Assembly: GCA_964619785.1 (NCBI GenBank)
Contig: CAZUGH010000044.1
Coordinates: 1-15,587 of the forward strand
Length of the DNA: 15,587 bases
Origin: CAZUGH01 sp964619785
GTDB taxonomy: Bacteria; Bacillota; Clostridia; Lachnospirales; Lachnospiraceae
Direction of reading: 5' to 3'
Shown here: positions 1 through 8,169 of the stretch, piece after piece
Layout of the letters: each line of letters opens with the position of its first letter
Position numbering within the stretch: position 1 is the stretch's first letter
Made by a program: the position numbers and the translations under genes
The notes under the pieces: model-generated
Databases searched by the model: none
Seen by the model: the letters and a program-made list of their open reading frames with translations, nothing else
What the model was told of the DNA's origin: nothing

Positions 1-1
1 A

Positions 2-1540
2 CTCAAACTCAATCGTTGCTGGTGGCTTTCCAGTACAATCGTACAGCACGCGGTTTACCCCTTTTACTTCATTTACGATTCTTGTCGTGACGGTTCCTAG
101 CACTTCCCATGGAATCTGCGCTGCTTCCGCTGTCATGAAGTCACTTGTTGTAACTGCACGAAGTGCTATAGCATAGTCGTAGGTTCTTTCATCTCCCATG
201 ACGCCTACGGAACGCATGTTGGTGATGGCTGCGAAGTACTGGCCGAGGTCTTTGTCCACGCCTGCTTTTTTGATTTCTTCACGGTAGATGTAGTCTGCTT
301 CTTGAACGATACGGACTTTTTCGGGTGTTACTTCGCCGATGATTCGGATTCCAAGGCCTGGACCTGGGAATGGCTGGCGGCTTACAAGGTATTCTGGAAT
401 CCCCAGTTCGCGGCCGGCGCGGCGTACTTCATCTTTGAATAAGAGGCGAAGTGGCTCGACGATTTCTTTGAAATCGACGTAGTCAGGGAGTCCGCCTACG
501 TTGTGATGGCTCTTGATGACTGCGGATTTGCCGAGACCGGATTCAATGACGTCAGGGTAGATGGTTCCTTGTACGAGGAAATCTACTGTGCCGATTTTCT
601 TGGCTTCTTCTTCGAATACTCGGATGAATTCTTCGCCGATGATTTTACGCTTTGCTTCTGGTTCGGTGACGCCAGCTAGGTTTTTATAAAAACGGTCCTG
701 TGCATTGACACGAATAAAGTTCAAGTCATAGCTACCATTTGGACCAAATACTTCTTCAACTTCATCTCCCTCATTCTTACGAAGAAGACCGTGGTCTACG
801 AAGACGCAAGTGAGCTGCTTGCCAACTGCTTTTGATAACAATACAGCTGCTACAGAGGAGTCCACACCGCCGGAGAGGGCACACAGCACCTTGCCTGTTC
901 CAATTTTCTCACGGAGTGATGCGATGGTGTCTTCTACGAAAGATGACATATGCCAGTCGCCACGGCAGCCGCAGATGTCCATAACAAAGTTACGAAGCAT
1001 CTTCATACCTTCTTGGGTATGCATTACCTCTGGATGAAACTGTGTAGCATACAGTTTGCGCTCTGGGCATTCCATTGCGGCTACGGGACATACAGGTGTC
1101 GTTGCTGTGATGGTAAAGTCTGATGGCGCCTTCTCGATGTAGTCTGTATGGCTCATCCAACAGATTGTCTTAGGGGATACGTCCGTGAAGAGCTTCGAGG
1201 AAGTCGTGATGTCAACCTCAGTCTTGCCATATTCGCTGACAGGAGCAGTCTTAACACTACCGTTTAATGTGTAAGCCATAAGCTGTGAACCATAGCAAAT
1301 TCCCAAGATTGGTACACCCAATTCATAGATTTCTGCACCGATTCTAGGAGACTCTTCTCCGTAGACACTATTCGGTCCACCAGTGAAAATGATTCCTTTC
1401 GGATTCATCTCTTTAATCTTTTCAATACCGATGGTATAAGGTTGAACCTCACAATACACATTACATTCTCTCACACGTCTGGCAATTAACTGATTATACT
1501 GACCGCCAAAGTCAAGTACGATGACATTTTCTTTTTCCAC
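2..1540 (-). CDS. guaA: GMP synthase (glutamine-hydrolysing), lacking only its stop codon
   Basis: Catalyses XMP + ATP + glutamine to GMP in the cytoplasm, the last step of guanine nucleotide synthesis. I translated it by hand from a GTG at 1540, which has an AGGAGG ribosome binding site at 1550-1555, 9 nt upstream. The frame stays open for 513 codons, the usual GuaA length, to a final PPATIEFE-like tail; base 1 would be the first base of the stop codon. The N-terminal class I glutamine amidotransferase has the nucleophile Cys82 (GICYGSQ) and the His169/Glu171 pair in QFHPEV. The ATP-pyrophosphatase domain has the SGGVDSS loop at about 223-229. The C-terminal dimerisation domain follows, with QPFPGPGLGIR and the KPPATIE end. 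No frameshift or missing key residue is seen. It lies downstream of yfbR with a 118-base gap that contains its own promoter. Identity is very secure. Confidence 0.97.
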   Translation of the reverse strand, partial: MEKENVIVLDFGGQYNQLIARRVRECNVYCEVQPYTIGIEKIKEMNPKGIIFTGGPNSVYGEESPRIGAEIYELGVPILGICYGSQLMAYTLNGSVKTAPVSEYGKTEVDITTSSKLFTDVSPKTICWMSHTDYIEKAPSDFTITATTPVCPVAAMECPERKLYATQFHPEVMHTQEGMKMLRNFVMDICGCRGDWHMSSFVEDTIASLREKIGTGKVLCALSGGVDSSVAAVLLSKAVGKQLTCVFVDHGLLRKNEGDEVEEVFGPNGSYDLNFIRVNAQDRFYKNLAGVTEPEAKRKIIGEEFIRVFEEEAKKIGTVDFLVQGTIYPDVIESGLGKSAVIKSHHNVGGLPDYVDFKEIVEPLRLLFKDEVRRAGRELGIPEYLVSRQPFPGPGLGIRIIGEVTPEKVRIVQEADYIYREEIKKAGVDKDLGQYFAAITNMRSVGVMGDERTYDYAIALRAVTTSDFMTAEAAQIPWEVLGTVTTRIVNEVKGVNRVLYDCTGKPPATIEFE

Positions 1541-1566
1541 TTTGCTCTTCCTCCTGTAAATTCAAT

Positions 1567-1587
1567 GGCTCGAACATAGTCCGAGCC
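1567..1587 (-). other. Hairpin in the guaA leader
   Basis: Perfect 6-bp stem GGCTCG/CGAGCC with a 9-nt loop, just upstream of the guaA ribosome binding site (1550-1555). Flanking TCAAT/ATTGA could lengthen the stem by 5 bp across a 2-nt bulge in read-through transcripts. No T-run follows, so it is not a typical terminator. It does not look like a purine riboswitch, because the conserved junction and loops are absent. Its role is unknown; mRNA stabilisation or leader control is a guess. Confidence 0.5.
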
Positions 1588-1598
1588 TAATTGATTTC

Positions 1599-1627
1599 AT
1601 TATAACAACATTTATCTTCTTTTTCTA
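1599..1627 (-). promoter_or_regulatory. Probable sigma-A promoter of guaA
   Basis: On the minus strand, a perfect TATAAT (1604-1599) is preceded by TGT, giving an extended -10. A weak -35, TAGAAA (1627-1622, 4 of 6 matches to TTGACA), lies 17 nt upstream. Transcription would start near 1592, giving a leader of about 52 nt before the GTG start. This suggests guaA can be transcribed separately from the uvrBA-yfbR genes. Confidence 0.65.
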
Positions 1628-1658
1628 CCCTTTTTTTCACTTACCATGAATTACTTTG

Positions 1659-2243
1659 TCAAGATAGCTCATCGAGCGTCTTCGAATAAGCTGGCAAGAA
1701 CTCTTGAATAAAGATATCAACCTCGGAAAGCTGCATTTTCGTCAAAGCGAGGAAAATGGTTTGGTGCGCCGTAGCGAATTCTGAATTACCCGCTTTCTCT
1801 TCTTCAATACATTTGATGAGCGCGGATAACTTATCTGCCGCTTTCACGACACGCCACAGTTCTTCATCTGTGCCCTCTTCTGGCAATAGAATCGGCTCAT
1901 AGTACTTCTTCATGTAATCCGGCAGCATATTCACGAGTGACTTGCATGCGATATTCTCAACACGCTTGTAAGCCGTCTGGATATCCTCGTCATGGTATTT
2001 GACTGGTGTTGGCATGTCACCTGTGATAATCTCTGAGGCATCATGATAAAGCCCCATCAATGCGACCTTCTCAAGATCATAATCCCGATTGCATTTTTCA
2101 TTACCGATGACCGCCAAGCCATGGGCTAACATCGCTACCTCCATCGAGTGCTGGCTGATATTTTCCTTCTCGGAATTGCGCATCAATGCCCAACGCTCAA
2201 TGTATTTCATTCGTGCCATCATGGCAAAAAAGGAATGTGTCAT
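1659..2243 (-). CDS. yfbR: YfbR-like HD-domain 5'-deoxynucleotidase
   Basis: Predicted metal-dependent cytoplasmic phosphohydrolase that removes the 5'-phosphate from deoxynucleoside monophosphates. The 194-residue protein resembles E. coli YfbR along most of its length: an RWALMRN-type N-terminus, an SQHS metal-binding segment, the YHDASE HD motif with TGDMPTPVKY after it, a KAADKLSALIKC helix, and an end near TLDELS. I chose the ATG at 2243 because AGAGG lies 8 nt upstream; a TTG at 2267 would add eight unsupported residues that overlap uvrA. The gene begins a few bases beyond the uvrA stop, and the binding site lies inside the uvrA end, so translational coupling is likely. No terminator separates it from uvrA. 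The nucleotidase role follows from the family; the substrate range is not visible in the sequence. Confidence 0.9.
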   Translation of the reverse strand: MTHSFFAMMARMKYIERWALMRNSEKENISQHSMEVAMLAHGLAVIGNEKCNRDYDLEKVALMGLYHDASEIITGDMPTPVKYHDEDIQTAYKRVENIACKSLVNMLPDYMKKYYEPILLPEEGTDEELWRVVKAADKLSALIKCIEEEKAGNSEFATAHQTIFLALTKMQLSEVDIFIQEFLPAYSKTLDELS

Positions 2244-2247
2244 GGCC

Positions 2248-5091
2248 TTAACCTCTTTCTTTCTCAAGTATTTTCTTCATGTACTGCCCTGTATAGGATT
2301 CCTCACAAGCTGCCACTTGTTCAGGTGTTCCCTTGGCGATTACCATGCCCCCTCGGTCGCCACCTTCTGGTCCCATGTCTATGATATAATCGGCAGTCTT
2401 AATCACATCTAAGTTGTGCTCTATGACAACAACCGTGTTGCCGCCCTCTGTAAGTCGCTGAAGAATCTCCGTCAACTTGTGTACATCAGCAAAATGTAAT
2501 CCTGTTGTTGGCTCATCTAATATATATATGGTCTTACCTGTACTGCGACGACTCAACTCCGTTGCCAGCTTGATTCGCTGCGCTTCTCCTCCAGACAAGG
2601 TTGTAGATGGCTGGCCCAATTTCACATAAGAAAGCCCTACATCATAAAGTGTCTGAATCTTGCGATGAATCTTCGGAACATTTTTGAAAAATTCCAGAGC
2701 TTCTTCAACCGTCATATCCAATACATCAAAGATGCTTTTACCCTTATATTTTACTTCCAGTGTCTCACGATTGTAACGCTTACCTTCACAGACTTCACAA
2801 GGAACATAAACATCTGGTAAGAAGTTCATCTCAATCTTGATAATTCCATCTCCGCTACAAGCCTCGCAGCGTCCACCTTTTACATTGAAACTAAAGCGGC
2901 CCTTCTTATAGCCTCTAGCTTTGGCATCGGGTGTCTCTGTGAACAGGTCTCGTATCATATCAAATACACCGGTATATGTGGCTGGATTGGACCGTGGAGT
3001 ACGACCAATTGGCGACTGGTCGATGTCGATAACCTTATCAAGTTGTTCCATACCGATTACTTTGTCATGCTTTCCCGGAATTGTACGAGCACGATTCAGT
3101 CCCTTTGCTAGTGATTTATACAAAATCTCATTTACAAGGGAACTCTTACCAGAACCTGACACTCCTGTTATACATGTCATAACGCCCAAAGGGAAATCAA
3201 CATTAACTTTCTTTAAGTTATTCTCTCGAGCACCCTTAACCTTGAGAAAACCAGTTGGCTTTCTTCGTTTCGTCGGTACAGGAATCTGCTTACGTCCGCT
3301 GAGATAGGCTCCTGTGATAGATTCCTCTGTATTCATAATGTCCTCGGCCGTTCCTGTCGCAACGACATGTCCACCATGTGAACCGGCTCCAGGACCAATG
3401 TCAACAATATAATCAGCTGCATACATCGTATCTTCATCATGCTCAACAACAATCAATGTGTTGCCTAGGTCACGTAGATTCTTGAGTGCATGTATGAGTC
3501 GACTATTATCCCGTTGGTGAAGTCCGATACTCGGCTCATCGAGGATATAGGCAACACCTACGAGTCCTGACCCAATCTGGGTAGCTAGACGGATACGTTG
3601 TGCCTCACCACCAGATAGACTTCCTGTTGCACGAGACAACGATAGATAATCTAATCCGACATCAATCAAAAATCCTAATCGCGCCTTAATCTCCTTTAAA
3701 ATCAATCGACCAATCTGCTCCTGCATTGGAGTTAGCTTCAGCTGGTCAATAAACCTCTTAAGATTTTCAATTGAATATGTTGAAATCTCGGCGATATTCT
3801 TGCCACCAACGGTCACAGCCAGAGACTCCGCCTTCAGTCGCTGTCCCCCACACTCATCACATGGTGTGATACGCATGAATGACTCGTATTCTGCCTTCTG
3901 TACATCAGAACTAGTCTCACGATAACGACGCTTCACATTGCTAATCAGTCCGTCAAATGCCACATCATAGACACCCTCACCGCGCTGTCCGCGATAATGA
4001 ACCTTCACCTCATGTCCATCTGTTCCATACATAATCAAATTCTTAATCTTCTCTGGATAATCCTTGAATGGTGTAGATAGGTCAAAACCATATTCTAATG
4101 CCATCGCATTCAAAATAGCCCTTGTAAAACTACCATCTTTCGTCGCAGACTGCCAGCCCGTTACGATGATAGCACCCTCATCAATACTCAAATCATGATT
4201 TGGTATCATCAGCTCAGGATCAAACTCCATCTTAAAGCCAAGTCCATGACAGACTGGGCATGCACCAAATGGATTATTAAAGGAAAAACTTCTTGGCTCA
4301 ATCTCATCAATACTGATTCCGCAATCAGGGCAAGAAAAACTCTGGCTGAAATTCAATGGTTCACCACCAACCACATCAACAACCATGAGCCCTTCTGCCA
4401 ATCGCAAAACATTTTCAATTGATTCCGACATACGCTTTTGACTTCCCTCACGTATCACCAGTCGATCGACAACAATCTCGATATTATGCTTCTTATTCTT
4501 CTCTAATTTAATCTCTTCTGTCAATTCGTATTGATTGCCATCTACAACAACACGAACATAACCGTTCTTCTTCGCACGCTCGAAGACTTTCGCATGTTCA
4601 CCCTTCCGTCCTCGTACAACAGGTGCTAGCAGTTGAATTCTAGTTCCTTCTTCGAGCTTCATCAGCTCGTCTACCATCTGATCAACGGTCTGCTTCTTAA
4701 TCTCCTTACCACACTTTGGGCAATGAGGAATACCAACTCTGGCATATAGCAAACGGAAGTAATCATAAATCTCTGTCACCGTTCCAACTGTGGAACGTGG
4801 ATTTCGATTCGTAGACTTCTGGTCAATGGAAATAGCAGGAGGCAATCCTTCGATACTCTCTACCTCTGGCTTCTCCATCTGTCCAAGGAACTGTCTAGCA
4901 TAGGAAGATAGTGACTCCATATAACGTCTCTGTCCCTCTGCGTATATCGTATCAAATGCCAGTGAAGACTTACCACTTCCACTCAATCCCGTCAGTACCA
5001 CAAATTCGTCTCTCGGAATATCAATGCTGATATTTTGCAAATTATTTTCATTTGCTCCACGAATTCGAATCATCTTTTTATTATCATTCAT
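2248..5091 (-). CDS. uvrA: Excinuclease ABC subunit UvrA
   Basis: Damage-recognition ATPase of nucleotide excision repair; it forms a dimer, loads UvrB at lesions and then leaves. The protein is about 947 residues, normal for UvrA. It has two ABC modules: a first Walker A GLSGSGKS at about 35-42, signature LSGGEAQRIRLA and Walker B YILDEPSIGLH, then a second Walker A GVSGSGKSS near 640, LSGGEAQRIKLA and YILDEPTTGLH. Zinc-finger cysteine pairs are visible (CPKCG, CPDCG, CPVCHG, CDECGG, CEACSG, CEVCEG). Three starts are possible: TTG 5100, ATG 5097 and ATG 5091. I chose 5091 because it lies 10 nt from AGGAG (5102-5106), whereas 5097 is only 4 nt away. The start overlaps the uvrB stop (ATGAATGA), indicating translational coupling. 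Nothing looks broken. Confidence 0.97.
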   Translation of the reverse strand: MNDNKKMIRIRGANENNLQNISIDIPRDEFVVLTGLSGSGKSSLAFDTIYAEGQRRYMESLSSYARQFLGQMEKPEVESIEGLPPAISIDQKSTNRNPRSTVGTVTEIYDYFRLLYARVGIPHCPKCGKEIKKQTVDQMVDELMKLEEGTRIQLLAPVVRGRKGEHAKVFERAKKNGYVRVVVDGNQYELTEEIKLEKNKKHNIEIVVDRLVIREGSQKRMSESIENVLRLAEGLMVVDVVGGEPLNFSQSFSCPDCGISIDEIEPRSFSFNNPFGACPVCHGLGFKMEFDPELMIPNHDLSIDEGAIIVTGWQSATKDGSFTRAILNAMALEYGFDLSTPFKDYPEKIKNLIMYGTDGHEVKVHYRGQRGEGVYDVAFDGLISNVKRRYRETSSDVQKAEYESFMRITPCDECGGQRLKAESLAVTVGGKNIAEISTYSIENLKRFIDQLKLTPMQEQIGRLILKEIKARLGFLIDVGLDYLSLSRATGSLSGGEAQRIRLATQIGSGLVGVAYILDEPSIGLHQRDNSRLIHALKNLRDLGNTLIVVEHDEDTMYAADYIVDIGPGAGSHGGHVVATGTAEDIMNTEESITGAYLSGRKQIPVPTKRRKPTGFLKVKGARENNLKKVNVDFPLGVMTCITGVSGSGKSSLVNEILYKSLAKGLNRARTIPGKHDKVIGMEQLDKVIDIDQSPIGRTPRSNPATYTGVFDMIRDLFTETPDAKARGYKKGRFSFNVKGGRCEACSGDGIIKIEMNFLPDVYVPCEVCEGKRYNRETLEVKYKGKSIFDVLDMTVEEALEFFKNVPKIHRKIQTLYDVGLSYVKLGQPSTTLSGGEAQRIKLATELSRRSTGKTIYILDEPTTGLHFADVHKLTEILQRLTEGGNTVVVIEHNLDVIKTADYIIDMGPEGGDRGGMVIAKGTPEQVAACEESYTGQYMKKILEKERG

Positions 5092-7078
5092 CTTCATCAA
5101 TCTCCTGTAAATGCTTCTTATATACTATCATCTGGTCACGAAGTGTCGCTGCTCTCTCAAAATCAAGCTCTGCTGCCGCTGTCTTCATCTGCTTCATCAC
5201 CTTGCGTATCTGTTTCGTTAATTCCTCGGCACTCATCGATTCTGGATCCTTCGCAAGTTCCTCGGTCTCTGGTGTCGCCTTCGATGAAATGCTAATCAAA
5301 TCTCGTACCGCCTTCTTAATCGTCTGTGGGGTGATACCATGTTCTTCATTATATGCCTGCTGTACCTTGCGACGACGTTCTGTCTCTGATATCGCCTTAT
5401 TCATCGAATCTGTCATCTTATCTGCATACATCACAACATGTCCATTGACGTTACGTGCTGCACGTCCTACTGTCTGAATCAAAGAAGTCTCGGAACGCAA
5501 GAAACCTTCCTTATCTGCATCCAAGATTGCTATCAGTGACACCTCCGGAATATCTAACCCCTCACGAAGAAGATTGATTCCAATCAGAACATCAAATACA
5601 TCCAAACGCATATCACGTATAATCTCAGAACGCTCTAACGTATCAATATCCGAATGAAGATAGCGCACACGGATACCAACTTCCTTCATATAATCCGTCA
5701 AATCCTCTGCCATTCGTTTGGTCAGCGTAGTTACGAGAACCTTCTCCTTATTCGCCGTCGTCTTCTGAATCTCTGTCACTAAATCATCAATCTGTCCCTT
5801 CGTTGGGCGAACCTCAACTTCTGGATCAAGCAATCCAGTTGGTCGAATAATCTGCTCCGTTCGAAGCAACTCATGCTCCGATTCATATACATTCGGTGTG
5901 GCAGATACAAACATCATTTGATTAATCTTGCTCTCAAATTCGTCAAAATCCAAAGGACGATTGTGCTTCGCAGAAGGTAATCGAAATCCGTAGTCTACAA
6001 GAGTAGACTTGCGAGATTGATCTCCTGCATACATACCACGCACTTGTGGAATTGTAATATGCGACTCATCCACAATAATAAGAAAATCTTCTGGAAAATA
6101 ATCCATCAGCGTATGTGGTGTCCCACCATCTGGATGTCCTACCAAGTGAGGTGAATAGTTCTCAATGCCAGAACAAAATCCTGTCTCACGCAGCATCTCA
6201 ATATCAAAATTCGTTCTCTCAGCAATTCGCTGAGCCTCTAATAATTTATCTTCACTCTTGAAGTAAGCCACACGCTCCTTCAGCTCTTCCTCAATCGTCG
6301 TAATCGCATGTTCCATCTTCTCTTTATCAACAACATAGTGTGATGCAGGAAAAACTACCATATGCTCTAGTCTCTCCATCGGCTCTCCCGTCAATACATC
6401 AATTGCAGAGATACGGTCCACCTCATCTCCAAAAAACTCAACACGTAGTGCACGGTCCGTAGATGATACCGGGAAAATCTCCACCACATCGCCTCTTACA
6501 CGGAAGGTACCGCGATGAAAATCCATATCATTACGTGTATACTGGATATCTACTAATCTCCGAATCACTTCGTCTCGATCCTTCATCATTCCTGGGCGGA
6601 GTGAAAGAGTCATATTCGCATAATCAATCGGACTACCCAGACCATAGATACAAGATACACTGGCAATAATGATGACATCTCGTCGTTCACTCAATGCTGC
6701 CGTTGCAGAATGTCGTAGCTTATCAATCTCATCATTAATCGCTGAATCCTTTTCAATATAAGTATCTGTAGATGGCACATAAGCCTCTGGCTGATAATAA
6801 TCATAATAACTAACAAAATACTCCACTGCATTCTCTGGGAAGAACTCTTTGAACTCTCCATAGAGCTGGGCAGCAAGTGTCTTATTGTGTGCAATAACAA
6901 GGGTCGGACGGTCAAGTTGTTGAATCACATTTGCCATCGTAAATGTCTTACCTGATCCTGTAACACCAAGCAATGTCTCAAATTGATTCCCCTCTTTGAA
7001 TCCTCTCACGAGGTCTTCAATCGCCTGTGGCTGGTCTCCTGTTGGTTCATATTCTGAATGTAATTGAAATAATCCCAC
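5084..7078 (-). CDS. uvrB: Excinuclease ABC subunit UvrB
   Basis: Helicase-like subunit that verifies the lesion and recruits UvrC for incision. Visible features in order: Walker A GVTGSGKT at about 38-45; the beta-hairpin region YYDYYQPEAYVPSTDTYIEK that threads between DNA strands; the DESH helicase box; QTVGRAARN of the second RecA fold; and a C-terminal UVR coiled-coil domain ending in EIDEDE that contacts UvrC. I chose GTG at 7078 because GGAGG (7087-7091) lies 8 nt upstream. An upstream ATG at 7099 would place that binding site inside the gene. The result is 664 residues, typical of UvrB. It is the first gene of the uvrB-uvrA-yfbR operon and has a LexA-like box upstream. Confidence 0.97.
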   Translation of the reverse strand: MGLFQLHSEYEPTGDQPQAIEDLVRGFKEGNQFETLLGVTGSGKTFTMANVIQQLDRPTLVIAHNKTLAAQLYGEFKEFFPENAVEYFVSYYDYYQPEAYVPSTDTYIEKDSAINDEIDKLRHSATAALSERRDVIIIASVSCIYGLGSPIDYANMTLSLRPGMMKDRDEVIRRLVDIQYTRNDMDFHRGTFRVRGDVVEIFPVSSTDRALRVEFFGDEVDRISAIDVLTGEPMERLEHMVVFPASHYVVDKEKMEHAITTIEEELKERVAYFKSEDKLLEAQRIAERTNFDIEMLRETGFCSGIENYSPHLVGHPDGGTPHTLMDYFPEDFLIIVDESHITIPQVRGMYAGDQSRKSTLVDYGFRLPSAKHNRPLDFDEFESKINQMMFVSATPNVYESEHELLRTEQIIRPTGLLDPEVEVRPTKGQIDDLVTEIQKTTANKEKVLVTTLTKRMAEDLTDYMKEVGIRVRYLHSDIDTLERSEIIRDMRLDVFDVLIGINLLREGLDIPEVSLIAILDADKEGFLRSETSLIQTVGRAARNVNGHVVMYADKMTDSMNKAISETERRRKVQQAYNEEHGITPQTIKKAVRDLISISSKATPETEELAKDPESMSAEELTKQIRKVMKQMKTAAAELDFERAATLRDQMIVYKKHLQEIDEDE

Positions 7079-7109
7079 TTTGACAACCTCCATATTCATG
7101 AATACAATT

Positions 7110-7125
7110 AGTATACCAAATTATA
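7110..7125 (-). promoter_or_regulatory. Candidate -10 elements of the uvrBA promoter
   Basis: Two -10-like hexamers lie just upstream of uvrB on the minus strand: TATACT (7115-7110), preceded by TGG so extended, and TATAAT (7125-7120). Neither has a convincing -35, which fits a promoter that is weak or repressed. The LexA-like box at 7148-7161 overlaps or borders the -35 region of either choice. Confidence 0.55.
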
Positions 7126-7147
7126 AAAAGAAAGTACAGAGAAAAAT

Positions 7148-7161
7148 CGAATGTTTGTTCG
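7148..7161 (-). promoter_or_regulatory. LexA (DinR) SOS box upstream of uvrBA
   Basis: The minus strand reads CGAACAAACATTCG. This matches the Gram-positive LexA consensus CGAAC-N4-GTTCG at all fixed positions but one (A for G). It sits about 70-80 bases before the uvrB start at the expected promoter position. uvrBA operons are known SOS genes in Firmicutes, so LexA repression is a strong inference. Confidence 0.82.
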
Positions 7162-7170
7162 TTTTATTTC

Positions 7171-7189
7171 ACTTGACTACTAGTCGAGT
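7171..7189. promoter_or_regulatory. Palindromic operator candidate upstream of the XRE gene
   Basis: ACTTGACTACTAGTCGAGT is a 19-bp palindrome with 8 of 9 pairs perfect and the remaining pair G/T. It lies about 20 bases upstream of the -35 of the XRE promoter. Part of it, TGACTACT, recurs as a direct copy at 7223-7230, inside the promoter spacer. It could bind the adjacent XRE protein or another dimeric regulator; which one cannot be told from sequence. Confidence 0.5.
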
Positions 7190-7209
7190 TGGATTTTCCT
7201 GTAATTTGG

Positions 7210-7238
7210 TTGACGTATTTACTGACTACTGTTATAAC
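7210..7238 (+). promoter_or_regulatory. Sigma-A promoter of the XRE gene
   Basis: TTGACG (7210-7215), a 17-nt spacer and TATAAC (7233-7238) with an upstream TG form a near-consensus extended -10 promoter. The start would fall near 7245. A perfect 10-bp palindrome, TGGTTAACCA (7246-7255), sits at the start point and could be an operator for autoregulation. Confidence 0.78.
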
Positions 7239-7245
7239 TAATTTA

Positions 7246-7255
7246 TGGTTAACCA
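7246..7255. promoter_or_regulatory. Palindrome at the XRE transcription start
   Basis: TGGTTAACCA is perfectly self-complementary and lies between the predicted start site and the ribosome binding site GGAGG (7266-7270) of the XRE gene. Operators of XRE regulators often sit here, but a palindrome this short can also occur by chance. Confidence 0.35.
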
Positions 7256-7276
7256 AATAATTTTTGGAGGGATACT

Positions 7277-7483
7277 TTGGAAGAGAAAAAGAATTTTGGA
7301 TTATTTATAATTGAAAAAAGAAAGGCTGCAGGGCTTACTCAACATGAACTAGCCAATCGACTGTATATAACAGAATCTGCAGTTAGCAAATGGGAACGGG
7401 GGTTGTCCTACCCAGATATCACATTGATTGCACCAATCTGTAAGGAGTTGAACATCTCTGAACACGAGCTAATCACAGCCTAA
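7277..7483 (+). CDS. XRE-family helix-turn-helix regulator, apparently a truncated N-terminal fragment
   Basis: A 68-residue protein starting at TTG, with GGAGG (7266-7270) 6 nt upstream. It is almost entirely a Cro/C1-type helix-turn-helix at about residues 8-62 (LTQHELANRLYITESAVSKW, then the NISEHEL end). Similar proteins in Clostridia, as I recall them, carry this domain followed by a linker and several membrane segments in one chain of about 300 residues. Here it stops right after the DNA-binding domain, and the membrane part follows in another frame (see the next entry). A functional free regulator is possible, because promoter, binding site and domain are intact; a broken gene is equally possible. 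It is divergent from uvrB. Its target is unknown, though the palindromes upstream suggest autoregulation. Confidence 0.8.
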   Translation: MEEKKNFGLFIIEKRKAAGLTQHELANRLYITESAVSKWERGLSYPDITLIAPICKELNISEHELITA

Positions 7484-8154
7484 CGTGGTTCTTCGTCGTT
7501 TTAACCGGTATCATGACAGGTGGTTCGCTCATCACATTACCTACATTATTACATAAGAACAAAGCAATCATTACACTAACAAGCTTTACTGTTTCGTTGT
7601 TACTTCTATTGATGACCTGCTATCTTCTTTATGGACATGGTGGTTGGATTAGCATTGCATTGGTATCAATTTTCCTTGGATTTTCTGTCGTGTTTTTACC
7701 CTTTGTACTACGACTTACCCCGGCACGCAATCCACTCAGTATGCACAAGGCAACTATCTGTATGCTAATAGACACGATACTCCTATTCGCCACTGTATTT
7801 GTGGGCATATGGTATGAAGGAACCTACATCCCGATTATACCCCGCTTAACCGTTTTATTAGCTTTTGAAGTAACTTTACCATGGTTGTTCTTGATTATCA
7901 TCCGATATGCACGAATCAATCGGTTATTCAAATCTGGTATATGTGTTGTCATTGGCGGTGCTTATTACTTTTTCCAAAACCCAATGATTTATTATGGCGT
8001 AGATGGAATGGTAAAATATGAACCAATTGACATGACGCAATGGACGACACCATACATTAATGGCAATATCAGCGTCTTGGTATTTATCACTTGTATTGTT
8101 ATTGGAATCATTTTCACAATTGCAGGTATTATAAAACAATTTCAGAGCGAATAA
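7484..8154 (+). pseudogene. Detached membrane C-terminus of the XRE regulator
   Basis: This open frame is shifted relative to the XRE gene and can be read upstream of its first ATG (7513) to about 7471, through a hydrophobic stretch TWFFVVLTGIM. The ATG at 7513 has no ribosome binding site, so it was probably not an independent start. The rest holds about five or six membrane segments (around AIITLTSFTVSLLLLL, WISIALVSIFLGFSVVF, ICMLIDTILLFATVF, LAFEVTLPWLFLIII and VLVFITCIVIGII) and ends in a charged tail. In the intact family, this membrane part follows the helix-turn-helix in one polypeptide. I read it as the second half of one gene broken by an internal deletion and frameshift. A separate small membrane protein is the alternative. 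Confidence 0.65.
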
Positions 8155-8169
8155 AAATCATGGTATAAC

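Noticed and set aside
810..1037. Plus-strand open frame within guaA
   Set aside because: It is antisense to the conserved GuaA ATP-pyrophosphatase domain, has no ribosome binding site, and its translation looks like no known protein.
1..1540. Frameshift in guaA, suspected because it starts with GTG and has no upstream ATG
   Set aside because: Hand translation stays in frame for 513 codons with all motifs in order.
1541..1658. Purine riboswitch upstream of guaA
   Set aside because: The gap is too short to hold the three-way junction aptamer after the mapped -10, and the conserved loop sequences are missing.
5052..5477. Plus-strand open frame of about 140 codons across the uvrB/uvrA junction
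   Set aside because: It is opposite the conserved UvrB C-terminus; the Ser/Cys-rich translation is typical of a shadow frame.
7924..8139. Minus-strand open frame inside the membrane fragment
   Set aside because: It is rich in Asn and Tyr, as expected when a hydrophobic gene is read backwards, and has no ribosome binding site.
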